A stretch of 64,000 nt of DNA from Nannocystis punicea (GTDB taxonomy: Bacteria; Myxococcota_A; Polyangia; Nannocystales; Nannocystaceae), in the NCBI RefSeq assembly GCF_026965555.1, contig NZ_CP114040.1, positions 3,348,001 through 3,412,000 on the forward strand, written 5' to 3'. Both the position numbers and the translations under genes were made by a program. Shown in pieces: positions 34,299-44,840 of this stretch. The first letter of the stretch is position 1; each line of letters begins with the position of its first letter. Under the pieces are notes generated by a model that did no database searches, was not told where the DNA came from, and saw only the letters and a program-made list of their open reading frames with translations.

Positions 34299-35135
34299 TC
34301 AGCTCTCGGGCGTCTGGCCCCGGGCCTCGGCCTTGATCGCGCGGCGGCGGCGGGCGTCGTCGCCGAGCTTGCGCTGCCACTGGGCGATCCGCGGCGCCAC
34401 CAGCTCGTTGGTCTTGTTCAGCTTCTCGAGCATCGGCGCGGTCAGGCCCTTGCCGGCGTGCAGGGCCGCGTAGAACTCGTCGAACACCTCGGCGACCTCG
34501 GGCTCGACGCTGTCGGACGGCGGGCGGTGCTGGGTGCGGTGCTCGGGCTTGACGGCGGCCAGCGCGGCCTCGGGGTCGCCCTTGCCGATCCACTTGAGGA
34601 CGTCGCGCACGACCCGCTGCGGGTCGGCCAGGAGACCCTCGTACGACTGCACGTGGACCGGGTAGCGGCGGATGGCGATGTCGCGGACCAGGGCGAAGTT
34701 CTCGGCCCACCACTCGAGCGAGCCGGGCATGCGCAGCGGGACCAGGTCGTCCTTGCCCTCCTTGCGGCGGTTGTCGTCCTCCATCGCGTACAGCCGGCGG
34801 ATCGACGACTCGTACTCGCGCCACTCGCGGACGGTGGCGATGACCTTGGTGATGAAGGCGCGGTCGCTGCGGACGAGGCCGGGGATGAACACCTTGACCG
34901 CGTGGTGCTGCACCTGCTCGGGGAACAGGTAGGCGCCCGTCTTCGGGTGCGGGTTGGTCTTGTAGTAGATGCCGCGGCGCAGGTGCGACTCGTAGAAGCC
35001 GTCGGGGTTGGCGGCCTTGATAGTCTGCTCCCAGCGGCCGCTGAACTGCTCGCCGATGTACGTAAAGCCGGCGCCGATCAGGATCTGCATCCACATCGAG
35101 GTGCCGGAGCGCTTGGTGCCCGTGACGATGATCAT
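34299..35135 (-). CDS. Sulfotransferase family protein
   Basis: A 278-residue protein with the 5'-phosphosulfate loop GTKRSGTSMW at residues 6-15, the signature that binds PAPS, and a 3'-phosphate-binding segment with Arg-Ser further on (VRSDRAFITKVIATVREW). It would transfer sulfate to a carbohydrate, lipid or small molecule; the acceptor cannot be inferred. The C-terminal 60 residues are charged and helical. Upstream 40 bp separate it from the fRMsr gene on the same strand, so co-transcription is possible. No PAPS synthesis genes are in the window. Confidence 0.85.
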   Translation of the reverse strand: MIIVTGTKRSGTSMWMQILIGAGFTYIGEQFSGRWEQTIKAANPDGFYESHLRRGIYYKTNPHPKTGAYLFPEQVQHHAVKVFIPGLVRSDRAFITKVIATVREWREYESSIRRLYAMEDDNRRKEGKDDLVPLRMPGSLEWWAENFALVRDIAIRRYPVHVQSYEGLLADPQRVVRDVLKWIGKGDPEAALAAVKPEHRTQHRPPSDSVEPEVAEVFDEFYAALHAGKGLTAPMLEKLNKTNELVAPRIAQWQRKLGDDARRRRAIKAEARGQTPES

Positions 35136-35175
35136 GCGAACAGGACCTCCAGGGTCGCGTGCGGGGCGGAGACGG

Positions 35176-35664
35176 TCAAGCCGGCCAGGCGAGCCCGGCG
35201 ACCAGCGCGGCGAGGCGCGTCAGGTGCTCGGCGTCGCGGTCGTCGAAGTTGCCGAGGCGGTCGCTGTCGAGGTCGATGACGCCGAGGACATGCTCGCCGC
35301 GGACGATCGGGACCACGACCTCGCTGCGCGAGTCGGCGTCGCAGGCGATGTGGCCGGGGAAGGCTTCGACGTCGGCGACCACGAGCGCCTCGCGGCGGGC
35401 CGCCGCGGTGCCGCACACGCCCTTGCCGCGGCCGATCCGCGTGCACGCGAGCTTGCCCTGAAATGGCCCGAGGACCAGGTCGTCGCCGACCTGCCGGTAG
35501 AAGCCCGCCCACGACACGCCCGGCAGCTGCTTGAGGCAGGCGGCGAGGTTGGCCAGGTTGGCCACGAGGTCCGGCTCGCCCTCGACGAGCGCCTGCGCAG
35601 TCGCCAGCAGCTCGGTGTAGATCTCGGCCCTGTCCGCGCCGGCAGGGAGGTCGAATGTGTGCAT
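35176..35664 (-). CDS. msrC: Free methionine-(R)-sulfoxide reductase (GAF type)
   Basis: A 162-residue GAF-fold enzyme that reduces free methionine-R-sulfoxide using thioredoxin. The three cysteines of fRMsr are visible: LACTRIGRGKGVCGTAA gives the Cys84/Cys94-type pair and HIACDADSRSEVVVP the catalytic Cys118-type. Other family residues (SWAGFYR, GPFQGK, GVIDLDSDRLGNFDD) are intact. Length matches E. coli MsrC (165). The start fits the family, and TAGCGT ends 7 nt upstream. Confidence 0.95.
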   Translation of the reverse strand: MHTFDLPAGADRAEIYTELLATAQALVEGEPDLVANLANLAACLKQLPGVSWAGFYRQVGDDLVLGPFQGKLACTRIGRGKGVCGTAAARREALVVADVEAFPGHIACDADSRSEVVVPIVRGEHVLGVIDLDSDRLGNFDDRDAEHLTRLAALVAGLAWPA

Positions 35665-35671
35665 CGCGGCG

Positions 35672-35677
35672 ACGCTA
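35672..35677 (-). promoter_or_regulatory. -10-like box of a probable leaderless transcript
   Basis: TAGCGT on the minus strand ends 7 nt before the ATG at 35664. Confidence 0.45.
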
Positions 35678-35843
35678 TCACGCCCGTGAGCGGGCAGCCG
35701 GCGGCCCGCCGTGACCAGTGCCTGCCGGCGCGGGCCGCGAAGGCAGTACGCGGGCAGGGCGAGCGAGCGGCGTTCGTGGGGGGAAGGGAAGACAAGTGAG
35801 CCAGCGCGCGCCTTCGCGCGACAGATGCCACGCGACGATTTGA

Positions 35844-35849
35844 TATCTT
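35844..35849 (+). promoter_or_regulatory. Extended -10-like box upstream of aconitase
   Basis: TGATATCTT contains an extended -10 (TG-N-TATCTT); it ends 10 nt before the ATG. Confidence 0.45.
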
Positions 35850-35859
35850 CCGCCCGCTC

Positions 35860-38577
<2,718 letters not shown>

Positions 38578-38611
38578 GGCGCGGGGGCCTAAGCTCGGGA
38601 TCGCCGTGCCG

Positions 38612-39343
38612 ATGGACGACGACGACGAGCTGCCCCCGCTCTACACGCGGCGCGCCGCGTGGTTCCACCTGCTGACGGCCCCGGCCGACTACGTCGACGA
38701 GGCCGCCGAGCTGGTCCGCATCATCCGCGAGGCCGGCTCGGGGCCGCTGGCGACCCTGCTCGAGCTCGGCGCCGGCGGCGGCAACATGGCCTCGCACTAC
38801 AAGCGCGACGTCGCGGCGACCCTGGTCGACCTGTCGCCGTCGATGCTGGCCCTGTCCCGCACGATCAACCCCGAGTGCGAGCACCTGGTCGGCGACATGC
38901 GCACGCTCCGGCTCGGCCGCAGCTTCGACGCGGTGCTGGTCCACGACGCGGTGATGTACATGACCAGCGCCGAGGCCCTCCGCGCGGTCATGCGCACCGC
39001 CCTGGCCCACCTGCGCCCCGGCGGGGTGGCCGTGTTCGCGCCCGACTGCACCCGCGAGACCTTCACCCCGGGCACCGCCCACGGCGGCGACGACGACGGC
39101 GAGCGCGGCCTGCGGTACCTCGAGTGGACCTTCGACCCGGACCCCGACGACTCGACCTACACCGTCGACTTCGCCCTGCTGCTGCGCGACGGCGACGAGG
39201 TGGTCTGCGAGCACGAGCGCCACACCTACGGGCTGTTCGCCCGCGGCGAGTGGCTCGACATGCTCGAAGAGACAGGTTTCAAGGCGCAGGTGCGTGAGAC
39301 CGAGCTCGGGCCGCTGTTCGTCGCCGTCCGGCCGCGCGGCTGA
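38612..39343 (+). CDS. Class I SAM-dependent methyltransferase
   Basis: A 243-residue methyltransferase. Motif I LLELGAGGGNMASH binds SAM, acidic VDLSPSML follows, then VGDMRTLRLGRSFDAVLVHDAVMYM (motif II region) and LRPGGVAVFAPD. The end is a variable beta region with YGLFARGEWLDMLEETGF, usual for this class. Substrate unknown. The ATG at 38612 is preferred; a GTG two codons upstream (38606) is equally possible since TAAGCT ends 10 nt before it. A repeat element encodes DMLEETG near the C-terminus, matching a position where family members normally have a similar helix. Confidence 0.88.
   Translation: MDDDDELPPLYTRRAAWFHLLTAPADYVDEAAELVRIIREAGSGPLATLLELGAGGGNMASHYKRDVAATLVDLSPSMLALSRTINPECEHLVGDMRTLRLGRSFDAVLVHDAVMYMTSAEALRAVMRTALAHLRPGGVAVFAPDCTRETFTPGTAHGGDDDGERGLRYLEWTFDPDPDDSTYTVDFALLLRDGDEVVCEHERHTYGLFARGEWLDMLEETGFKAQVRETELGPLFVAVRPRG
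39258..39277. repeat. 14-bp palindromic element inside the methyltransferase gene
   Basis: ACATGC (39258), spacer TCGAAGAG, ACAGGT (39272). The spacer is the same one used twice in the P450 gene. Confidence 0.75.
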
Positions 39344-39389
39344 AGGGTCGCGCCCGAAGCCGCGAGCGGACGCCCGGCGAGCCGAGGCT

Positions 39390-39423
39390 CGATGTCTCTG
39401 GGGACATGTTCAGAAGCGCATGA
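39390..39423. repeat. 14-bp phased element, three cores
   Basis: CGATGT (39390), ACATGT (39404), GCATGA (39418), spacers CTCTGGGG and TCAGAAGC, between convergent genes. Confidence 0.8.
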
Positions 39424-39468
39424 ACTCGGCGCGGCCCGCGACTCGCCGTCAGACCCATGACTCCACGG

Positions 39469-39488
39469 ACATGGCCTGAAGGTCTGGC
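39469..39488. repeat. Degenerate 14-bp element
   Basis: ACATGG (39469), spacer CCTGAAGG, TCTGGC (39483). Confidence 0.55.
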
Positions 39489-39514
39489 GCGGGGCGGCGA
39501 GCCTGCGGGATCGA

Positions 39515-39548
39515 AGATGTCCGTTCGGACATGCCCAATGGGACAGCT
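39515..39548. repeat. 14-bp phased element, three cores
   Basis: AGATGT (39515), ACATGC (39529), ACAGCT (39543), spacers CCGTTCGG and CCAATGGG. The last core touches the stop codon of the minus-strand gene at 39547. Confidence 0.85.
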
Positions 39549-40530
39549 ACGGCGGCGGGCCGAGGCGGGCCGCGTAGGCGGTGAGGGTGGCCTGCATGTC
39601 GGTCACCACCGAGGCGCCGCTGGCCGCCAGGGAGCGCACCAGCAGGCTGGCCGGCAGGGCGTCGGGCTCGTCGGGGACGACCTGCGTGGCGGCGACTGCG
39701 GTGAGGTCGTCGCCGGCGGCCGCGGCCGCGGCGACGCGCTCGCCGAGGTACCAGCGGGCCATCGCCAGCTCGCGCTCGGGGCCGATCCACGTGGCCGACC
39801 AGCGGGCGATCACGCCGGGCTCGACCATGTCCGCGGGCTGGCCGGCGCCGCTGCGGAACGCGGCCTCGGCCAGCCGCAGCGAGCACACCGCCTCGCGCGC
39901 GAGGATCGGCAGGACCTCCTCGCGGCGCGGGGCGAAGGCCTTGAAGGCCGGGCCCGCGGGCAGGTTGCGGGCCTCGGCGACCTGCAGCGCGTCGCCGGCG
40001 ACGGCGAAGCCGACGGCGCCAGCGATCAGCGGGCCGCGGCCGCGCAGGTAGGCGCCGAGGCGCAGCGCCGCCGCGAACGCGGGGTCGGTGTCGTCGCGCG
40101 CGTGTGCCAGGGCGAGGCGGGCCAGGCGGAGCATCTCGACCACGCGCGCCGGGCCGGCCGAGAGGTCCGCGGGGTCGACGATGCAGAGCTCGCTGCCGAG
40201 GCCGCCGTGCTCGGACCACTCGACCAGAGCGGCGAGGGCCTGCTGCTCGGCCGGGTCGCTGACCGGCTCGGGCGGCCGCGACGGCTCCCACGTCTCCTCG
40301 CTCCTGCCGGCGCGCTTCAGGTGGTCGAGCGCGGCGTGGAGCCGGTCGATCGGCGCGTCCGGGTGGCGGGTCTCGGCCGCCCACGACTCGACCTGCGCCC
40401 ACGTCCCGGCGATGTGCTCGGGCGCGGCGATCGGCGGGGCCAGCCACGGCCCCGCTGCGAACCACCCCGCGGCCGCCAGCGCCAGCAGCACGAGCAGCAG
40501 CACTGCGAGCCAGCGGAGCCACGCGGACAC
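39547..40530 (-). CDS. Membrane-anchored protein of unknown function
   Basis: A 327-residue protein with one N-terminal transmembrane helix (about residues 5-30, LAVLLLVLLALAAAGWFAAG) and a large extracytoplasmic Ala-rich helical domain. Features include a WAQVESWA segment, LCIVDPADLSAGPARVVEMLRL and repeated LARLALAHA-type helices; two cysteines are present. No enzyme motif is seen. GTG start; no close neighbour on the same strand. I do not recognise the family. Confidence 0.7.
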   Translation of the reverse strand: MSAWLRWLAVLLLVLLALAAAGWFAAGPWLAPPIAAPEHIAGTWAQVESWAAETRHPDAPIDRLHAALDHLKRAGRSEETWEPSRPPEPVSDPAEQQALAALVEWSEHGGLGSELCIVDPADLSAGPARVVEMLRLARLALAHARDDTDPAFAAALRLGAYLRGRGPLIAGAVGFAVAGDALQVAEARNLPAGPAFKAFAPRREEVLPILAREAVCSLRLAEAAFRSGAGQPADMVEPGVIARWSATWIGPERELAMARWYLGERVAAAAAAGDDLTAVAATQVVPDEPDALPASLLVRSLAASGASVVTDMQATLTAYAARLGPPP

Positions 40531-40612
40531 GGCCGCACCATCCCACGCGGCCCGCCGGTGGTCAACGAGCGCGGACGTCCGCGGGGAGGCCGGGCGCCGG
40601 GCCGGGTGAAAA

Positions 40613-40646
40613 TACTGGCTTTCAGGTCATGTCTTCAAGGCCATGC
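40613..40646. repeat. 14-bp phased element, three cores, with TACTGG lead
   Basis: TACTGG (40613), TCATGT (40627), CCATGC (40641), spacers CTTTCAGG and CTTCAAGG. Confidence 0.7.
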
Positions 40647-40701
40647 GCGGCGGTGGAGGTCGGCCGCGCGGCCCGGGCGGTCACGTCCCGGGCGCGGGGG
40701 A

Positions 40702-40735
40702 TACTGGCCTTTTAGACATGTCCAAACGGTCAGGG
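40702..40735. repeat. 14-bp phased element, three cores, with TACTGG lead
   Basis: TACTGG (40702), ACATGT (40716), TCAGGG (40730), spacers CCTTTTAG and CCAAACGG. The last core contains the stop codon of the DUF4169 gene. It looks like a diverged copy of the element 89 bp to its left. Confidence 0.75.
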
Positions 40736-40930
40736 GCCCTTCGGCCCCTCGTCGGCGGCGTCGAGGCGCTTGCCGTCGAGCTCGGTGGACTGGCGGTCGA
40801 GCTCGCGTTGCACCGCCTGCTTCTCGGTGCGGGTCCGTGCGTGACGGACCCGATTGGCCTCGGCCTTCTGCTCCTTCTCGGCGCGGGCCTTGGCCTTGCG
40901 ATAACGATTCAGATTGATCACATCGCCCAT
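40730..40930 (-). CDS. DUF4169 family small protein
   Basis: A 66-residue, highly charged helical protein starting MGDVINLNRYRKAKARAEKEQKAEANRVRHARTRTEKQ (family-defining start MG-[DE]-[IV]-INL-x-x-x-RK). This corresponds to DUF4169, a family of short proteins widespread in Alphaproteobacteria and of unknown function; probably nucleic-acid binding given the Arg/Lys content, but this is inference. The MGDVINL start follows the family; a GTG 15 nt upstream also exists. The last codons form a GGGGCC-CTTC-GGCCCC hairpin (40733-40748). Confidence 0.8.
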   Translation of the reverse strand: MGDVINLNRYRKAKARAEKEQKAEANRVRHARTRTEKQAVQRELDRQSTELDGKRLDAADEGPKGP

Positions 40931-41372
40931 GGGGTATGCCACCACAGTAACGAGGCCGCGATCGGGACGCCAGCAGGGGCTCTCTCAGCGCCCCGGGCGC
41001 CGCGTTCGACCTTTGCGGATAGGCGGCGGCGGCGATTTATGCGGCGATCGACGCGGGCGCCGGTGCCGACGCGCGCGGCCGGACGCGAACGTCGATTCGC
41101 CAGTGGCACTTTGCGGCGCGGTCGTTCGCGCGGGCACGAGCGGCGGCGCCGTCGCTCGTGCCACGGCCAGGGTTTCGCCGCTCCCTCGCGCCGTGGGGCG
41201 ATTCGTCGCCGACGAGCGACGCGGCGAGCGTGACGGCGAGCGGGAGGTCGAACGCCCCGGTCGCCGCGCGAGTGGGGCGATCGGGGCGACGCGTCCTCGC
41301 ACACGAGCGAGCGACGAGCGCTCGCGAGTCGCAGCTCACGGGCCGCAGCTCACGAGCGCGACGGGCCGCAGC
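40931..41372. other. 442-bp intergenic region, no gene supported
   Basis: Low-complexity GC-rich DNA with many GCGACG/CGAGCG words. A short imperfect direct repeat with GGGCCGCAGCTCA occurs twice near 41338-41378. Open frames here have shadow-like composition. No palindromic element seen. Confidence 0.5.
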
Positions 41373-41933
41373 TCAGCGGCGGAACTGCCAGGTTCGCACG
41401 CCGCCGGCGGTGTCGCCGTCCCAGTGGTCGGGGTGCGGGATGAGGGCCATGAACACGCGGCCGGTGCAGCGCGCGGCCGCAGGCTCGAGGGTCCGCAGCA
41501 AGCTGTCGGGCTCGGGGACCATCGAGGCGACGAACAGCTTGTGGTGCGCCGACCCGAGCACGAGCTTGTTGAAGTCTTGCACCGCGTCGGTCCGGTCGAG
41601 CGAGAGCTCCGACTCGACCTGCCACAGCACCTCGGTGATGTACCAGTGCTCGCCGAGCTGCAGGCTGCGGCTGATGGTGATGTCGTGCAGCAGCTCGCCG
41701 GTGCCGAGGCGCGGGCGGACGTTGTCGTGGTAGCGGCTCAGGGCGTCGACGTCGCCGCCCTCGTGCTCGCGCAACGCGTCGGCGAGGGCGAGCACGAAGT
41801 GGCGCGAGCGCGCCTTGTGACGCTCCTTTCGCGTCGTCTCGGCGGTCGGGTGGGCCTGCGCGGCGCGCAGCGCCCCTTCGACCAGCGCGTGCAATTCACT
41901 GAGTTCGTTCGTCGGCGCGTCGGACAGTGCCAA
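41373..41933 (-). CDS. Soluble protein of unknown function
   Basis: A 186-residue protein with a helical N-terminal half (SELHALVEGALRAAQAHP, RHFVLALADALREH) and a more strand-like C-terminal half (GEHWYITEVLWQVESEL, KLFVASMVPEPDS, GRVFMALIPHPDHWDGD). Codon use and GC pattern are those of a real gene. The only in-frame start before the first helix is a TTG at 41933. No family is recognised and there is no signal peptide. Confidence 0.6.
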   Translation of the reverse strand: MALSDAPTNELSELHALVEGALRAAQAHPTAETTRKERHKARSRHFVLALADALREHEGGDVDALSRYHDNVRPRLGTGELLHDITISRSLQLGEHWYITEVLWQVESELSLDRTDAVQDFNKLVLGSAHHKLFVASMVPEPDSLLRTLEPAAARCTGRVFMALIPHPDHWDGDTAGGVRTWQFRR

Positions 41934-42003
41934 GGTCCAATGAGGATGCCGGAGGCGGGGCCTGGCGACAATCTCCCGCGAGCGCGCGCCGGCGCGCCGG
42001 CGG

Positions 42004-42471
42004 TCAGGTGGACCGGGCGCACAGGGCGTCCATCCGCCGCTGCAGCTCCGCCGCCGACACTTCTTCGACCTGGGTCTGGATGTTCCACCGGTGCCCGAAC
42101 GGGTCGGTCAGGCGGGCGGACCGGGCGCCATAGAACTCGACTTCGATCGGCCGCTCGAGCCGGGCCCCGGCGGCGACGGCCCGGGCGGCGACAGCGTCGA
42201 CGTCTTCGACGTGCACGGTGAGAGTGTGGGAGATGCGTTCCGGGGTGGGCCCGAGGAAGCCGAGCGACGGGTACTCGCTGGACAGGTAGATTTGGCCGCC
42301 GAACAGCGACAACTCGGCGTGGGCGAGCCGGCCGTCGGGTTCGTGCAAGCGCAAGATCTCCTCGGCCCCGAAGGCTCGCGCGTAGAAATCGAGCGCGGCG
42401 GCGCCATCACGGACGACGAGGCAGGGGATCACGCGCGGGCCGGGGGGAATCGGGCTGGGCTGGGTAGTCAT
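42004..42471 (-). CDS. PhnB-like VOC family protein
   Basis: A 155-residue single-domain VOC protein of the PhnB/YdfR branch: VIPCLVVRDGAAALDFYARAFGAEE at the N-terminus, HAELSLFGGQIYLSSEYP, SHTLTVHVEDVDA and the closing DPFGHRWNIQTQVEEVS. This branch includes bleomycin-resistance-like and demethylmenaquinone-methyltransferase-like proteins; no reaction can be assigned. GGAGC precedes the ATG. It lies downstream of an AraC-type regulator gene on the same strand with a 78-bp gap, so regulation by that protein is plausible. Confidence 0.87.
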   Translation of the reverse strand: MTTQPSPIPPGPRVIPCLVVRDGAAALDFYARAFGAEEILRLHEPDGRLAHAELSLFGGQIYLSSEYPSLGFLGPTPERISHTLTVHVEDVDAVAARAVAAGARLERPIEVEFYGARSARLTDPFGHRWNIQTQVEEVSAAELQRRMDALCARST

Positions 42472-42549
42472 GGCTGCTCCTTGCCCGCCCAACCTAATCG
42501 CCCGCTCCCGGGCCGGTCTTGAACAAATTTTACCTGCGGGGCAGCGGGC

Positions 42550-43401
42550 TCAGGCGAACGCGAGGTCGCCGATGAGCGCCCGAGCACCCGTCGGGGTGAT
42601 GCCGGTGAAGCCGCGGATCTCGCGGGTCAGGTGGGCCTGATCGGCGAACCCGAATTCGGCCGCGAGCTCGGCCCAGGTGGCCGACGGGCCCGACTTCAGG
42701 CGGCGCACCAGGTGGTCGAAGCGGACCAGCCGCGCGAGCAATTTCGGCGGCACGCCGACGCGATCGCGGAACAGCGCGATCAGGTGCTTGCCGCTGTAGC
42801 CGAGCTCGCCGGCCAGGCCGCCGATGTCGACCGCGCCGGCGCAGGCCTCGATCCTGCGGCAGGCCCAGGCGACGGTGGCGACCTCGACGCGAGCCTCGGC
42901 GACGCGCGTGGCGATGAAACTTTCGACCATGTCGAAACGGTCATCCCAGTCGGCCAGCTCGGCGAGCCGCGCGGCCAGGCCCCGGTGCGCGCGCGGCAGC
43001 AGGTCGTCGAGGTGGACGACGCGCCCGGCCAGCTCGGACAGGGCCACGCCGAACACCAGGCGCGCGCCGATCGGGGTCAGGTTGAGCTGGATCCCGCGCT
43101 GCGAGCCGTCGTGGCCGGTCTCCGTCCAGCAGTCGTGGACGCCGGCCACGAACCCGCCGGCGTAGCGCGAGGCGACCCCGGCGTCGTCGTGGACGCGGAT
43201 CGGCGGGCCGAACTCGATGATGACGACCACCTGCGGCAGCGGGAACTCGCGCCGCAGGCACGGCAGCGCCGACGCCTCGCTGTAGCCGAGCAGGCCGCGC
43301 ACGTGGGCCCGCAGGCCGGCAGGGAGCTCGCGGGTGGCGACCTCCCAGCGGGACTCGCCCGCCTCGCTGCGGGTCACGCGGGCGCGGCGGTGCGGGTCCA
43401 C
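42550..43401 (-). CDS. AraC family transcriptional regulator
   Basis: A 283-residue activator. The C-terminal ~100 residues hold two helix-turn-helix motifs (VDIGGLAGELGYSGKHLIALFRDRVG; WAELAAEFGFADQAHLTREIRGFTGITP), the latter with the usual F-x-D-Q-x-H-x-x-R-x-F pattern. The N-terminal half is a cupin-like sensor with RRDFPLP-type sequence (LRREFPLPQVVVIIEFGPP). This resembles AraC proteins linked to VOC and DNA-repair genes. It begins with GTG; a repeat element lies in the 13 bp between it and the E2 stop. Confidence 0.88.
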   Translation of the reverse strand: MDPHRRARVTRSEAGESRWEVATRELPAGLRAHVRGLLGYSEASALPCLRREFPLPQVVVIIEFGPPIRVHDDAGVASRYAGGFVAGVHDCWTETGHDGSQRGIQLNLTPIGARLVFGVALSELAGRVVHLDDLLPRAHRGLAARLAELADWDDRFDMVESFIATRVAEARVEVATVAWACRRIEACAGAVDIGGLAGELGYSGKHLIALFRDRVGVPPKLLARLVRFDHLVRRLKSGPSATWAELAAEFGFADQAHLTREIRGFTGITPTGARALIGDLAFA

Positions 43402-43405
43402 GGCG

Positions 43406-43425
43406 ACCTGTCCTTCAGGTCAGCA
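43406..43425. repeat. 14-bp palindromic element between araC and the E2 gene
   Basis: ACCTGT (43406), spacer CCTTCAGG, TCAGCA (43420). GACCTG and CAGGTC form a 6-bp stem. The E2 stop codon (43415-43417) is inside the spacer. Confidence 0.75.
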
Positions 43426-44815
43426 GCGCGAGCGGGCTCTCGAGCAGCTTGCGCAGGGTCTGCAGGTACTTGGCCGACTCCGCGCCGTCGAACACGCGGT
43501 GGTCGCTGCACAGGGTCACGCGCATGCGCTTGCGGGCGACGATCTTGCCGTCCTCGACCACGGCCTCGTCCTGGACCGCGCCGACGGCCAGGATCGCGGC
43601 CTCGCCGGGGTTGACGATCGCGCAGAACTCCTCGATGCCGAACATGCCGAGGTTCGACACCGTGAAGGTGCTGCCGGTCAGCTCCTCCGGCTTGAGCGTC
43701 TTCTCCTTGGCGCGCGTGCCGAGGTCGCGGACGTCGATCGAGATCTGCTTGAGCGTCTTCTGGTCGGCGAAGCGGACCGGCGGGACGATGAGGCCGTCGT
43801 CGAGCGCGACCGCCACACCGACGTGGACGTCGCCGCGCTCGACGATGCCGTTGTCGGTGTAGTAGGCGTTGACCCGCGGGTGCTTGCGCAGCGCGCGGGC
43901 GGCCGCGAGGATCACGAGGTCGTTGAGGCTCGCCTTGGTGCCGTCGACCGAGAGGTTGAACTCGGCTCGCAGCGCGACCGCCTTGTCCATGACGATCGGC
44001 ATCGTCAGGTAGATATGCGGGATCTCCCGCTTCGCCTGGCCCATGCGCTTGGCGATCGTCTTGCGCATCTGCGACAGCTTGACCGTGCGGTCGGGCCGGC
44101 TGATGTACGGCCGGCCGTACTCGTCGACCTCGGCGGCGTGGCTGCCGGGCGGCAGGCTGGCCGCCGGGACATGTTCCGAAGGACCGGTCGCCGCGGCGGC
44201 CGCCGGACGGGCCGTCGGGCCCTTGGCGATCGCCTGCTCGACGTCAGCCTTGACGACCCGGCCGTGCGGGCCCGAGCCCTGGATCTGGGCCAGCTCGAGG
44301 TCGTGCTCGCGGGCCAGCCGGCGGGCGACCGGCGAGGCGGGGATCCGGCCGCGATCGACCTGTCCCTCGGGACCGGTCGACGTGGCCTTCGGGGCAGGTG
44401 CCTCGGCGGCGGCCGACACCTCGGCGGCCTTCACCTCGTCCTGGCTCTCGGGCTGCGGCCGCGGCTCGACCGGCTTGGCGGCCGCCTTGGCCGGCTCCGC
44501 GGCCTTCTCGGGCTTGTCGGCCTGCTCGGGCTGCTCGGCCTTCGGCGCCGGGGCGCCGGCGGCGTCGGGGTTCTCGCCGGGCTGGCCGAACACGGCGATC
44601 GGAGCGCCGACGGGCAGCGCCTCGCCCTCGGGGGTGACCAGCTTGAGGACGGTGCCGGCGTCGAAGGACTCGAACTCCATCGTCGCCTTGTCGGTCTCGA
44701 TGTCGGCGATGACCTGGCCGCGCTTGACCTTGTCGCCGACCTTGATCCGCCACTTGGCGATCACGCCCTCTTCCATCGTGTCGCTGAGGCGGGGAAGTGT
44801 GACCACGGTTGCCAT
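43415..44815 (-). CDS. pdhC: Pyruvate dehydrogenase E2, dihydrolipoamide acetyltransferase
   Basis: A 466-residue E2 core subunit. One lipoyl domain (residues 1-80, lipoyl-lysine in DIETDKATMEF), a long Ala/Pro/Glu linker (about 85-160), a peripheral subunit-binding domain (RIPASPVARRLAREHDLELAQIQGSGPHGRVVKAD region, about 165-200), a second linker and the catalytic acyltransferase (ending with the active-site DHRVFDG). It moves acetyl groups from E1 to CoA. AAGGAG lies before the ATG. The gene closes an E1alpha-E1beta-E2 operon; no E3 gene is in the window. Three repeat elements fall in its linkers (44169, 44358, 44380), none in catalytic parts. Confidence 0.96.
   Translation of the reverse strand: MATVVTLPRLSDTMEEGVIAKWRIKVGDKVKRGQVIADIETDKATMEFESFDAGTVLKLVTPEGEALPVGAPIAVFGQPGENPDAAGAPAPKAEQPEQADKPEKAAEPAKAAAKPVEPRPQPESQDEVKAAEVSAAAEAPAPKATSTGPEGQVDRGRIPASPVARRLAREHDLELAQIQGSGPHGRVVKADVEQAIAKGPTARPAAAAATGPSEHVPAASLPPGSHAAEVDEYGRPYISRPDRTVKLSQMRKTIAKRMGQAKREIPHIYLTMPIVMDKAVALRAEFNLSVDGTKASLNDLVILAAARALRKHPRVNAYYTDNGIVERGDVHVGVAVALDDGLIVPPVRFADQKTLKQISIDVRDLGTRAKEKTLKPEELTGSTFTVSNLGMFGIEEFCAIVNPGEAAILAVGAVQDEAVVEDGKIVARKRMRVTLCSDHRVFDGAESAKYLQTLRKLLESPLALLT
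44169..44188. repeat. 14-bp palindromic element in an E2 linker
   Basis: ACATGT (44169), spacer TCCGAAGG, ACCGGT (44183), encoding TGPSEHV. Confidence 0.7.
44358..44377. repeat. 14-bp palindromic element in an E2 linker
   Basis: ACCTGT (44358), spacer CCCTCGGG, ACCGGT (44372); 9-bp arms with one mismatch. Confidence 0.7.
44380..44399. repeat. Degenerate 14-bp element in an E2 linker
   Basis: ACGTGG (44380), spacer CCTTCGGG, GCAGGT (44394), not in register with the neighbouring element. Confidence 0.5.
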
Positions 44816-44818
44816 GGG

Positions 44819-44838
44819 GTCTGTCTCCTTGACCAGGT
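44819..44838. repeat. 14-bp element in the E1beta-E2 gap
   Basis: GTCTGT (44819), spacer CTCCTTGA, CCAGGT (44833). It overlaps the Shine-Dalgarno of the E2 gene. Confidence 0.55.
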
Positions 44839-44840
44839 GC

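Noticed and set aside
35628..35647. Element at the start of the msrC gene (CCCTGT, CCGCGCCG, GCAGGG)
   Set aside because: Spacer and second core fit poorly and codon use is normal, so chance is likely.
40931..41372. Small genes in the GC-rich gap
   Set aside because: Frames lack start signals, and their amino-acid composition is that of shadows.
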